From contig NZ_JAPNKA010000001.1 of NCBI RefSeq assembly GCF_026626635.1, forward strand, positions 992,001 through 1,056,000: a DNA stretch of 64,000 bases. The letters run 5' to 3'. Below the pieces are notes generated by a model. It worked only from the letters and a program-made list of their open reading frames with translations. It was not told the origin of the DNA and did no database searches. Below, piece by piece: positions 26,140-34,380 of the stretch (within the stretch, counting starts at the first letter, position 1; each line of letters begins with the position of its first letter). The stretch is from Archangium lansingense. Its GTDB lineage: Bacteria > Myxococcota > Myxococcia > Myxococcales > Myxococcaceae. A program made the position numbers and the translations under genes.

Positions 26140-28407
26140 ATGGACTCTCCGCCGATGAATGACGCCCCCCAGTTCCCCCGCCTACTCGGACGCTACGAGC
26201 TCGTTCACTTGCTCGGGCAGGGCGGCATGGGCGAGGTGTATCTCGCCAAGATTTCCGGCGCGGCTGGCTTCGAGAAGCCCTGCATCGTCAAGACGATCCT
26301 CCCCGCGCTCCTGAAGGACCGGCAGTTCCTGGATCGCTTCCACCACGAGGCCAAGGTGCTCGTGCACCTCGTCCACTCGTCCATTGCGCAGGTCTACGAC
26401 ATGGGCGAGGCCGAGGGCACCTATTACATGGCCCTCGAGTACGTGGCAGGCGTGGACCTGGCCTACCTGCAGGAGCAGGCGCGCAACGAGGGCCAGCAGA
26501 TTCCCGTCCCGGTCGCGCTCTACCTCGGTCAGCGCATCGCCGAGGGGCTCGGCTACGCCCACCGCAAGACGGGCCCGGATGGCACGCCCCTGGGCATCGT
26601 CCACCGCGACGTCTCGCCCCACAATGTGATGCTGTCCTACGAGGGTGAGGTCAAGGTCATCGACTTTGGCCTCGCCAAGAGCGCCGCGCGCAGCAAGTAC
26701 ACCCTGCCGTCCACCGTCATGGGCAAGCTGGGCTACATGTCCCCGGAGCAGGTGCGCGCCGAGGCCGTGGACCACCGCAGCGACGTCTACTCCTGCGGCG
26801 TGGTGGTGTGGGAGCTGATCGCGGGCCGGTCTCTCATCCGTCATGGCACGGTGGGCGAGATGATGGCCGCCATGTCCAACCCCAACGTGCCCGCCCTGCA
26901 TGAGGTACGTCCGGACGTGGACCCGGCCATTGATGCGGTAGTGCGCCGCGCCCTGGCTCCCAATCCCGACGAGCGCTACGCCCGCTCCGATGACTTCGCC
27001 CGCGCCCTCAACGAGCAGCTCCTGCGCTCTGGCTCCACGCTCGGCGCCGAGGAGGTGGGCGACTTCGTCCGCACGATCTGCCCGCAGGCCTTCGCCACGC
27101 AGCGCCAGCTCATCTCCCGCGTCTCCTCCAGCCCGGGAGTGCGCCGCACGCCCCTGCCTGGCGACACCCTGCCGTCCGTGAACACTGGCGCACCCGCGAA
27201 CACCGGACGCCACTCCCCGCTGCCCCTGGTTCCCGCCGGGGTCGAGCCCACCATGGTGCGCTCGCCCAGTGCCACTGCCACGCCTGCCGTCGGCGCTGTC
27301 CCTGGTGCCGTGCCGGTAGAGACGCTCCAACTCGAGAAGTCCGGTCCTGGCCGCAAGGGGTGGACTGCGGCGCTCGCCCTCGGGGCCCTCGGTCTGATTG
27401 GCGCTACGGCGGGTATCACCTCGGTGCTGATGAATCGTTCGCCCGCGGTTCATCAGCCTCCGCCGCGCGAGTGGGCCGCCGAGGGTTCGCGGCCAGGTGG
27501 ACCTCCGCCGCATCCTCCTCACCCCGGCATGGGACACCCGCCTCCGGGCATGCCGCCCCCGCACGAGGAAGCCCGGCCCATGCCCGGTGGTCCTGGTCCC
27601 CAGGCCATTGCCGAGGCTCCCCAGGCTCCCGATACGGGCACCGAACCCGGGGAGACCGCCGAACCCGTAGCGCCCGAGGAGGCGGGGACTCCCGCTGAGG
27701 CTGAAGCCAAGGCCGAGGTCGCAGCACCCGCGGAGGCGCAGCCCACGAAGACCAAGCCGTCCGAGTCACACGTGCGTGCGCAGAAGCTCGTCCCCGCCGA
27801 GCACGTGGCGGTGATGCGGAAGGTCGCTCGCAGCGAGTACTACAGCATCTTCGAGGGGAAGGCGGCGGGACTCACCCCGGAGATGGTCCTCCAGGTGGTG
27901 GCGGCGCCGACGAAGGATGGCAAGGCGAGGCTGGTGGGCACGGCAACGGTGGTGGTGGTGAAGGAGCGGCGCACGACGGTGCTCCCCGATGCGCGCGTGC
28001 GCAACGCGGGAAAGGCCGACCTCCTCGTGGTGCTCCCCAACGTTCCCACCACGAAGCCCACATCCGAGGTCGCCCAGGCTGGCATCGCCACGCCCCCTGC
28101 CGAGACGGCTCCCGCGCAGACGCCCGCCGAGCCCCGGAAGCTGAACGGACGCACCTCGCTCAAGAGCATCGGTCCCTTCGTCCAGAAGATCGTGCTCACC
28201 AGCACGGACACCCTCATCTGGAGCAACTGCATCCTCGTCATCCGCGGCCGTGACATGTACAAGCTGGGGGGCATGGCTCCCAGTGGCACGCGGGAGATCG
28301 CGCTGAGCGACTTCGTGAAGGGCGGACGAGATGTGCCCTTCGTGGGCAAGGACCGGGTAGGCCTCTTCTGCGCCGAAGGGCAGGCGGAGTTCCCCGCGAA
28401 GCTGTGA
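26140..28407 (+). CDS. Membrane Ser/Thr protein kinase with extracytoplasmic C-terminal domain
   Basis: 755 residues from ATG 26140; GTG 26128 and ATG 26155 are alternatives. Pkn2-type kinase domain at ~15-290: glycine loop LGQGGMGEVYLA, ATP-anchoring Lys in CIVKTILP, catalytic loop HRDVSPHNVML, DFGLAKS, and GYMSPEQ. The catalytic loop has Ser where the classical HRDxKxxN Lys sits, common in myxobacterial kinases. One transmembrane helix lies at ~407-432, then a proline-rich linker and an unrecognised C-terminal domain (~550-755) that should face the periplasm. It may sense an envelope signal. It is convergent with the receptor gene. Confidence 0.9.
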   Translation: MDSPPMNDAPQFPRLLGRYELVHLLGQGGMGEVYLAKISGAAGFEKPCIVKTILPALLKDRQFLDRFHHEAKVLVHLVHSSIAQVYDMGEAEGTYYMALEYVAGVDLAYLQEQARNEGQQIPVPVALYLGQRIAEGLGYAHRKTGPDGTPLGIVHRDVSPHNVMLSYEGEVKVIDFGLAKSAARSKYTLPSTVMGKLGYMSPEQVRAEAVDHRSDVYSCGVVVWELIAGRSLIRHGTVGEMMAAMSNPNVPALHEVRPDVDPAIDAVVRRALAPNPDERYARSDDFARALNEQLLRSGSTLGAEEVGDFVRTICPQAFATQRQLISRVSSSPGVRRTPLPGDTLPSVNTGAPANTGRHSPLPLVPAGVEPTMVRSPSATATPAVGAVPGAVPVETLQLEKSGPGRKGWTAALALGALGLIGATAGITSVLMNRSPAVHQPPPREWAAEGSRPGGPPPHPPHPGMGHPPPGMPPPHEEARPMPGGPGPQAIAEAPQAPDTGTEPGETAEPVAPEEAGTPAEAEAKAEVAAPAEAQPTKTKPSESHVRAQKLVPAEHVAVMRKVARSEYYSIFEGKAAGLTPEMVLQVVAAPTKDGKARLVGTATVVVVKERRTTVLPDARVRNAGKADLLVVLPNVPTTKPTSEVAQAGIATPPAETAPAQTPAEPRKLNGRTSLKSIGPFVQKIVLTSTDTLIWSNCILVIRGRDMYKLGGMAPSGTREIALSDFVKGGRDVPFVGKDRVGLFCAEGQAEFPAKL

Positions 28408-28408
28408 G

Positions 28409-28428
28409 CCTCGCCGGGAGTGGCGAGG
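28409..28428. terminator. Hairpin between convergent genes
   Basis: CCTCGCC - GGGAGT - GGCGAGG, a perfect 7-bp stem with a 6-base loop starting 2 bp after the kinase stop. No U-tract follows. It could serve either convergent gene. Confidence 0.5.
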
Positions 28429-28449
28429 TGCTCGCGCCGGTGCTGCGGC

Positions 28450-31317
28450 TCAGAAGCTGCCGGTGAGCTGCAGCGTGAAGGTGCGGCCGTACTGGGGCAC
28501 GGGCCCGGCGGCGCGCTCCGTCCCGAGCGACAGGGCGTAGCGGGTATCGAGCAGGTTCTGCACGCCGGCGAAGTAGCGCACGCGCTGGAACTCGCCGGAC
28601 AGGCCCACGCCGAGCAGCAGGGCCTCTCCATTCTCCGGGCCATCCTTCTCGCTGCCCCGGGCGCTCTGATAGGTCGCCTGGGTAGCCAGGCGCAGGTCGC
28701 CATTGCCGATGGGCAGCATCAGCCGTCCGGTGGCCAGGTGCGCGGGAGCGGAGGCAATCACCTCGTCCGAGGCATTCAGGAGGGTGACGAAGGAGTAGCT
28801 CAGGTCCACCAACAGGTAGCGGCCCGGTTGCCAGTGCAGGCCGGCCTCGGCGCCCCAGGCGAGCGTCTCGCCGGGCCGGTTGCTGAAGACGAGGCACTGC
28901 ATGCTGCCGTTCGGCTTGCCGCACCGGGGTGGTCCCGACTCCTGCTCCAGCACGACCAGGTTGGTGATGCGGTTGTGGTAGCCGGCCACGGTGAAGCGCA
29001 GCTCGTCCGTCAGGTCGTGCGAGTGCTCGAGCTCGAAGGTGGTGATGGTCTCCGGCTCCAGCTCACCGGCGGGCGCCTGGGTGACGCCACCGTCGTGGTA
29101 GTCGAGCTCGTAGGCGTTGGGCGCGCGGAAGGCACGGCCGGCCACCAGCTTGGTGAGGCCCTTGTCGTAGGGGCGGCCGATGACGGCCAGCCGGGGAGTG
29201 ATGGGCGTGGTGTCCAGGTCGAGGTACTTGTCCAGGCGCAGGCCCCCCGAGAGCGTCAATCGCGGGTGCAGGCGCCACTCGTCCAGCAGGTAGGTGGAGA
29301 GCAGCACGCGGCGGTTGCTGAGCAGCGGTGCATTGCCACCCTGGGGGCCGAAGCTCTCCTGCTCCACGCGCAGCTGGCCCTGGCCCTCCAGGCCCACGGT
29401 GAGGCGGTTGGTGTCGGAGAGGTTGAAGAGGAAGCGGGCCTCGGCGGTGAGCCAGTCGGCGCGGCCCGCGTCGGTGTCCCGCCGCAGGCTGTCATCCTCC
29501 TGCCTGTACATCCAATAGCCCCGGTAGCGGCTGGCGTCATAGGCGCCGCGCAGTGACAGGCTCATCCGCTCGCTCAAAATCTTCTCGTAGCGCACCTCGA
29601 CGAAGCCACGGATGTCCTCCACCTGGGTGCCCTCGACGCCCAGCACCGTGCCGTAGGGGCCGGAGGGAACCTGCTTCTGCCGGCCGTGGAGCTGGGCCTG
29701 GATGGCCAGGTCCCCGAAGCGGGCCCGCAGCGAGGCGTTGGCGGCGCGCTCCCCATCCATCCCCCGCACCAGCGGCAGGTCTCCGCCCATCGGGGTCAGC
29801 TCCGCGCCCTGCATGTTCAGCCCCGACACGGACAGCAGCGCCGAGTTGCGCCCGTTGTCCCATGCCACCGTGCCGTGCAGCCGCGTGGTGCCCAGCGCCT
29901 CCACCGCCGCCGTGGCTTCCACCGTCCGCTCCAGGCCCAGCGACTCGCGCGGCACCACGTTGATGACGGCGAAGAAGGCACCCGTACCGTAGAGGGCGCT
30001 GCCCGGGCCTCGCACCACCTCGATGCGATCCACTTCCTCCAGGTCCACCGAAAAGTCTCTCGCCGAGTAGCCCTGGCCGGCCCACACGTCATTGATGGAG
30101 TGGCCGTCCCAGAGGATGAGGACGCGGGTATTGAGGTCGCCTGGAGGCGCGAAGCCGCGCACGCCCAGGTACGTGTAGGAGCGGTCGTTGGAGGTGAAGA
30201 AGCCGCGCACGCCGGCCAGGGCCTCGGCCAGCGTGGTGTAGCCAAAGGCGCGCAGCTCCTCCTGGGAGATGACGGTGGTGGAAGCGGGGGCCTCGTCCAC
30301 GGAGAGCAGGCTCTTGGAGGCGGCGCGCACCGGCGGCGGCTTGTAGCGCAGCTCGGCGTGGAACTTCGTCTCCTGGTCCGCCACCACCGTCACCCGCTGG
30401 CGCAGGGGGCGCACGTCCCGGCTCTCCACCTCCAAGGTGTGCTCGCCCTCGGGGAGCGTCATGACGGTGGGGGTGAAGCCGGTGGGGCGCCCATCCACGC
30501 GCACCGAGGCGTTCTCGCGGTTGGCGGTGATGATGAGCCGGCCGGTGGGTTTCTCCTGCTTGCTCAGCGCCACCGGCAGGGGGACGCTTCCATCCGCGGG
30601 TACGTCCACCACCATCTGGGCCGGGGCATGACCGGGAGCCTTCAGGTGCAGCACGTGCTGGCCGGGCGTGAGGTTCAGCTTCCCGGGCACCCGCGCCACC
30701 ACGGGGCCATCCGGGGACTCGCGCACCTCCGCGCCCTCGGGCGTGCCGGTGAGCTCCACCGTGCCGGTGATGAGCTCCAGCTTGAACTCCTGCGGCGCGG
30801 AGCGGCCCCGAGCGATGTAGACGGTCTCCTCCGCGGGCCGGTAGCCCTCCTTGCGCACCATCACCTTGTGGCGCCCGGGCGGCAGCGCGAGCGTCTGGGG
30901 TGACAGCCCGCGGATGCCCAGGTCCTCCCGGTCCACGAGCACCTCGGCGCCCGGCGGCTCGGTGGTGACGCGCACCAGGGCCACCTTGGGGCGCAGCCGC
31001 TCCAGGGAGCGGCGTATCTCGGCCTCGTCCGAGCCCGTCAGCTGCTCCTGGGCCAGGTCGTTGTAGTAGCGGTAGGCCTCGTTGTAGCGGGTGAGCGCCT
31101 CGTAGCAGCGGGCAATGTTGAAGAGGACGTTGCGGTTGGGGACCAGCCGGTAGCTGCTGAAGTAGGAGCGCAGGGCCTCGACATACTGGCCCCGGGCATA
31201 GGCTTCGTTGCCCACCTCGAAGGCCACGTCCGCTTCATCCGCGGTGTTGTTGGCCTGCGCGGCGGCGGGCAGGAGCAGCAGCGAAAAGAGGAGGGGGGCA
31301 AGGCGGAGCGCGCGCAT
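28450..31317 (-). CDS. TonB-dependent-receptor-like outer-membrane protein with N-terminal TPR and PEGA domains
   Basis: 955 residues from ATG 31317 (ATG 31329 also possible). Signal peptide ending AAAQA, TPR-like helices (~25-105), two to three PEGA-type repeats (~110-330; e.g. EPPGAEVLVD and ENASVRVDGRPTGFTPT), then a plug domain (~340-460; STTVISQEELRAFG, RVLILWDGHSIND, IEVVRGPGSALYGTGAFFAVINVV) and a long beta-barrel ending in aromatic Phe (TFTLQLTGSF). The barrel and plug are typical of TonB receptors that import large ligands. The periplasmic TPR/PEGA head replaces the usual short N-terminus. Ligand unknown. HIT gene upstream on the same strand. Confidence 0.85.
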   Translation of the reverse strand: MRALRLAPLLFSLLLLPAAAQANNTADEADVAFEVGNEAYARGQYVEALRSYFSSYRLVPNRNVLFNIARCYEALTRYNEAYRYYNDLAQEQLTGSDEAEIRRSLERLRPKVALVRVTTEPPGAEVLVDREDLGIRGLSPQTLALPPGRHKVMVRKEGYRPAEETVYIARGRSAPQEFKLELITGTVELTGTPEGAEVRESPDGPVVARVPGKLNLTPGQHVLHLKAPGHAPAQMVVDVPADGSVPLPVALSKQEKPTGRLIITANRENASVRVDGRPTGFTPTVMTLPEGEHTLEVESRDVRPLRQRVTVVADQETKFHAELRYKPPPVRAASKSLLSVDEAPASTTVISQEELRAFGYTTLAEALAGVRGFFTSNDRSYTYLGVRGFAPPGDLNTRVLILWDGHSINDVWAGQGYSARDFSVDLEEVDRIEVVRGPGSALYGTGAFFAVINVVPRESLGLERTVEATAAVEALGTTRLHGTVAWDNGRNSALLSVSGLNMQGAELTPMGGDLPLVRGMDGERAANASLRARFGDLAIQAQLHGRQKQVPSGPYGTVLGVEGTQVEDIRGFVEVRYEKILSERMSLSLRGAYDASRYRGYWMYRQEDDSLRRDTDAGRADWLTAEARFLFNLSDTNRLTVGLEGQGQLRVEQESFGPQGGNAPLLSNRRVLLSTYLLDEWRLHPRLTLSGGLRLDKYLDLDTTPITPRLAVIGRPYDKGLTKLVAGRAFRAPNAYELDYHDGGVTQAPAGELEPETITTFELEHSHDLTDELRFTVAGYHNRITNLVVLEQESGPPRCGKPNGSMQCLVFSNRPGETLAWGAEAGLHWQPGRYLLVDLSYSFVTLLNASDEVIASAPAHLATGRLMLPIGNGDLRLATQATYQSARGSEKDGPENGEALLLGVGLSGEFQRVRYFAGVQNLLDTRYALSLGTERAAGPVPQYGRTFTLQLTGSF

Positions 31318-31389
31318 GGCGGCCGCCATTCTTCCACGTCAGCGCGGAAGGTCCACCTGGGGGCCCCTAGAAGCTGGCGGGCAGCCGTC

Positions 31390-31839
31390 TCACCCCCCCA
31401 GGGCGGCTGCCAGGGCCCGCGCCGCGGTCTCCAGCTCCGCCTCTGGACGGAAATCCCCAGGTGTCCCCTCGAAGGCCCCTCTCCCCCATAGCCGCTGGGG
31501 CGTGTCCCGGTAGCGTGGCACCAGGTGCAGGTGGAAGTGGCGCAGCACGTCACCAATGGCGAAGGCGTAGGCGTGCTCGGCGCCGAGCACCTCGCGCTGG
31601 GCCCGCATGACCCGCGCGGCGAAGGGACCCAGCTCCCGCGCCGCGTCATCGTCCAGGTCATACAGGGCGCGGGCATGCCTCACGCTGGTGAGCACCACCC
31701 AGCCGGGCAGGGGGCTCGGCGAGGCCACGCCATGCAGCACCAGTCCGGCCGAGCGGGCGAGCACTCCCCCCACGGGCCGGGTGGCTCCACTCACGATTCC
31801 GCAGCCGAGGCAGGGCTCGTTCACATCCACGGGGCTCAT
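31390..31839 (-). CDS. HIT-family nucleotide hydrolase/transferase
   Basis: 149 residues from ATG 31839. The histidine triad HFHLHLVPRY is at ~112-121, and CLGCGIVSG near the N-terminus recalls the Cys-containing start of HIT proteins. Family members act on nucleoside phosphoramidates or dinucleotides in the cytosol. The frame is open further upstream (to 31995), but only from 31839 is the family pattern seen. It is divergent from the lipoprotein gene at 32013. Confidence 0.82.
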   Translation of the reverse strand: MSPVDVNEPCLGCGIVSGATRPVGGVLARSAGLVLHGVASPSPLPGWVVLTSVRHARALYDLDDDAARELGPFAARVMRAQREVLGAEHAYAFAIGDVLRHFHLHLVPRYRDTPQRLWGRGAFEGTPGDFRPEAELETAARALAAALGG

Positions 31840-32012
31840 GGCGCGCACGCTACCACCCGCTCCTCGCGGAAATGTCCACCCCCGTTGCTCCCTACCCACC
31901 GCGTTCGAATCCGGCGGCCAACTGTGCTCTTCTTGACGCGGCCGGGCCGGGTCGGAGACTGTCTTGCCGCCGCCTCGCGCGGGCTCCAACTCCAAGCATT
32001 CAAGGTGGGAAG

Positions 32013-33665
32013 ATGAAGAAGCATTGGGCAGTCGTGCTGCCGCTCCTGGTCGTCGGATGCACGCCGCCGGAGGACAAGGACGGGGACGGCATCGTCGACG
32101 GCGTCCGCGATCCGGACTCCGTGTCGGTGGTGGTCCCAGCCAACCCCAAGGGGACCGTCTCCGGCCAGGTGCTCAACACCCGGATGGTGCCGATCCAGGA
32201 CGCCGCGGTGAAGCTGACCATCGGTAGCGCGACGGCGGAGAAGCCCTTCGAGGCGAAGACGGACGCCTCGGGCAACTTCCTCATCACCAGCGTGCCCGCC
32301 GGCGCCGAGGTCCTGGTGACCATCAGCAAGGAGGGCCACGCCACGCTGCGCGCCAGCGCGCTGGTTCCCTCCCACGCGGGCAACATCCCCATCAACAACG
32401 GCAACGCCAACATCGGCGCCATCGCCCTCGCCGAGACGCAGGGCAGCGTGAGCTTCACGCTCCTCACGCCCTCGGGTAACCCCGCCCGAGGCGCCAAGGC
32501 GTACCTCGAGGCCACTCCCGCTGGCACCATCGCCTACAACGGTGGCACGGCCTCGGCTGTGAGCTCGGTGGTGGTCGCCGCCGATGCGAACAACCTGGGC
32601 GTTGTCACCTTCTCCAACGTGCCCGCTCCCGCGGAGCTTGCGCGCATTGGCGGTGTGGGTGACGCCGCCGGCGGCTACCGCCTCTGGGTGGACCCGGTGG
32701 ACACCAATGGCGACGGCATCATCGACGCCGCGGGCTATGCCAAGAAGATCGACGCCTCGACCCTGATGGTGAGCGGCGGCTCGCAGCTGCTGCGGCTGCC
32801 CGCCCCGCGCAATGACGCTGGCGATGGCTCCCAGGTCTCGGGTTTCCAGCTCATTGCCACCAATGTCCCCAGCCTGAACTACGTGAAGCTCGCGGATGTG
32901 GATCCGGCCAAGGCGCAGATGGAGCTGCAGAAGAAGCCGATGCGCAACCTCATCAAGCCCGGTGAGCCCATCTACCTGGGCTTCAGCCAGCCCGTGGCGC
33001 GCGAGTCGCTGCTGGCCATCGTCACGGACGAGCACGGCCGCGACAAGTACGACGTCGGCGTGACGTCGAGCGCCGCCGGGGACGTCTACTCGCTGCAGCC
33101 CCCGTTCTCCATCCGCGAGGGCCAGGAGTACAACATCATCCTGCGTGCCACCTCGGCGTATGACGGCACCGTGCACACCTGGAAGGGTTTCTTCATCAGC
33201 GGGGATCCCAACACGCCCCGGCCGCTGGGCATTGCCTCCGCCGTCTTCAAGGATGGTGTCACCGGCACCGTCGGCACGCTGGACCCGGGCGAGTGCATCA
33301 TCTTCAGCTTCACCCAGAACGTGACCTCGATGCCCGCGGCGCAGCTCGACGTCCTCGTCTCCACGGGCGAGGCGAGCCCGCCGTCCTTCAAGGCGATTGC
33401 GGCCGCTCCGCCCAACAGCAACGCCTGCTTCGGGGAGACGTCCACGCGCTTCCCCATCGACACGGTGAACTTCAACGACGCCACCACCCGCTTCTACTTC
33501 TCCTACAGCGGCCCTGCCATCAACCTGGCCGCCACCCCCGTCAAGGTGAAGGCGGATTTCACGAAGTTCCAGTCCACGGACCTCTCCCAGTATTTCGAGA
33601 CGGCCTGGGGCGGGCCCGTGTCCTCGACGACCATCATTGAGAGCACTCTCACCAAGCAGCCGTAG
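32013..33665 (+). CDS. Lipoprotein with carboxypeptidase-regulatory-like beta-sandwich domains
   Basis: 550 residues from ATG 32013, chosen for the lipoprotein signal (MKKHWAVVLPLLVVGC) and the upstream AAGGTGGG. Next comes an Asp-rich Ca-binding-like stretch (DKDGDGIVDG), then a CarboxypepD_reg-like domain (GTVSGQVLNTRMVPIQDAAVKL ... SVPAG) at ~45-140, a second similar one to ~250, and Ig-like beta regions to the end. No catalytic motif is seen. It is probably a surface or periplasmic binding or structural protein. A strong hairpin follows at 33761. Confidence 0.7.
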   Translation: MKKHWAVVLPLLVVGCTPPEDKDGDGIVDGVRDPDSVSVVVPANPKGTVSGQVLNTRMVPIQDAAVKLTIGSATAEKPFEAKTDASGNFLITSVPAGAEVLVTISKEGHATLRASALVPSHAGNIPINNGNANIGAIALAETQGSVSFTLLTPSGNPARGAKAYLEATPAGTIAYNGGTASAVSSVVVAADANNLGVVTFSNVPAPAELARIGGVGDAAGGYRLWVDPVDTNGDGIIDAAGYAKKIDASTLMVSGGSQLLRLPAPRNDAGDGSQVSGFQLIATNVPSLNYVKLADVDPAKAQMELQKKPMRNLIKPGEPIYLGFSQPVARESLLAIVTDEHGRDKYDVGVTSSAAGDVYSLQPPFSIREGQEYNIILRATSAYDGTVHTWKGFFISGDPNTPRPLGIASAVFKDGVTGTVGTLDPGECIIFSFTQNVTSMPAAQLDVLVSTGEASPPSFKAIAAAPPNSNACFGETSTRFPIDTVNFNDATTRFYFSYSGPAINLAATPVKVKADFTKFQSTDLSQYFETAWGGPVSSTTIIESTLTKQP

Positions 33666-33760
33666 CAGGCTGTAGCCGGGCCGCGCACCTGGAAGGGCAG
33701 GCGTCCAAGCGGCACTGCGCGGCCCAGTTGTCCCAAGTCACCATCGCTGTGAGTGAAGTG

Positions 33761-33790
33761 TCCGGGCCACGACAGGTTTTGTGGCCCGGA
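33761..33790 (+). terminator. Strong hairpin downstream of the lipoprotein gene
   Basis: TCCGGGCCAC - GACAGGTTTT - GTGGCCCGGA: a perfect 10-bp stem with a 10-base loop, 95 bp after the lipoprotein stop. No clean U-run follows. It separates this gene from the response regulator. Confidence 0.55.
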
Positions 33791-33879
33791 TGCGCTCGGA
33801 GCCTGGCGGGGACGAGCGCATCCACGGGGCCGTACATAGCATGGTGCGGCGTTCCCACCTTGTACGCGGGGCCCGTGCC

Positions 33880-34347
33880 ATGACCCTACCGCTCACGCAA
33901 ACCCTCGAAAACAGGACGAGTGATGGCGGCGAGCCGCTTGAATCGCCCAATCAGGCCGAGCGGCGGCGCGTGCTGGTGGTCGACGACTTCGACGATGCCC
34001 GCGAGATGTATGCGGAGTACCTGGAATTTGTCGGCTTTCAGGTAGAAGTGGCACGCAATGGGGTCGAGGCCGTGGAGAAGGCCCAGGGTGTACTGCCAGA
34101 TATCATCCTGATGGACCTGTCCCTGCCGGTGATGGATGGCTGGGAGGCCACGCGCCGGTTGAAGCAGGATCAGCGCACGCGTGACATTCCCGTGATGGCG
34201 CTCAGCGGCCACGTGCTGGCGGGCAATGCCGAGCAGGCACGGCAGGCCGGTGCGGACGAGTTCATTGCCAAGCCCTGCCTGCCGCAGGATCTGGAAGACC
34301 GCATCCGCCGGATGCTCAAGCCCAGCAAGTCGAAGAGCAGGCCCTGA
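33880..34347 (+). CDS. Single-domain response regulator
   Basis: 155 residues from ATG 33880. A receiver domain at ~30-150: acidic pocket VLVVDDFDD, phospho-acceptor Asp in ILMDLSLPVMDGWEA, conserved switch Ser in MALSGH and Lys in FIAKPC. No output domain is attached; a short basic tail follows. Such orphan receivers act by protein contact. It is 33 bp before the large kinase-nSTAND-FGE gene, so the two may be one unit. Earlier in-frame starts at 33781 and 33841 exist. Confidence 0.88.
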   Translation: MTLPLTQTLENRTSDGGEPLESPNQAERRRVLVVDDFDDAREMYAEYLEFVGFQVEVARNGVEAVEKAQGVLPDIILMDLSLPVMDGWEATRRLKQDQRTRDIPVMALSGHVLAGNAEQARQAGADEFIAKPCLPQDLEDRIRRMLKPSKSKSRP

Positions 34348-34380
34348 CGCAGTAGGCCTCGCACCGTAGGGAACGAGCCC

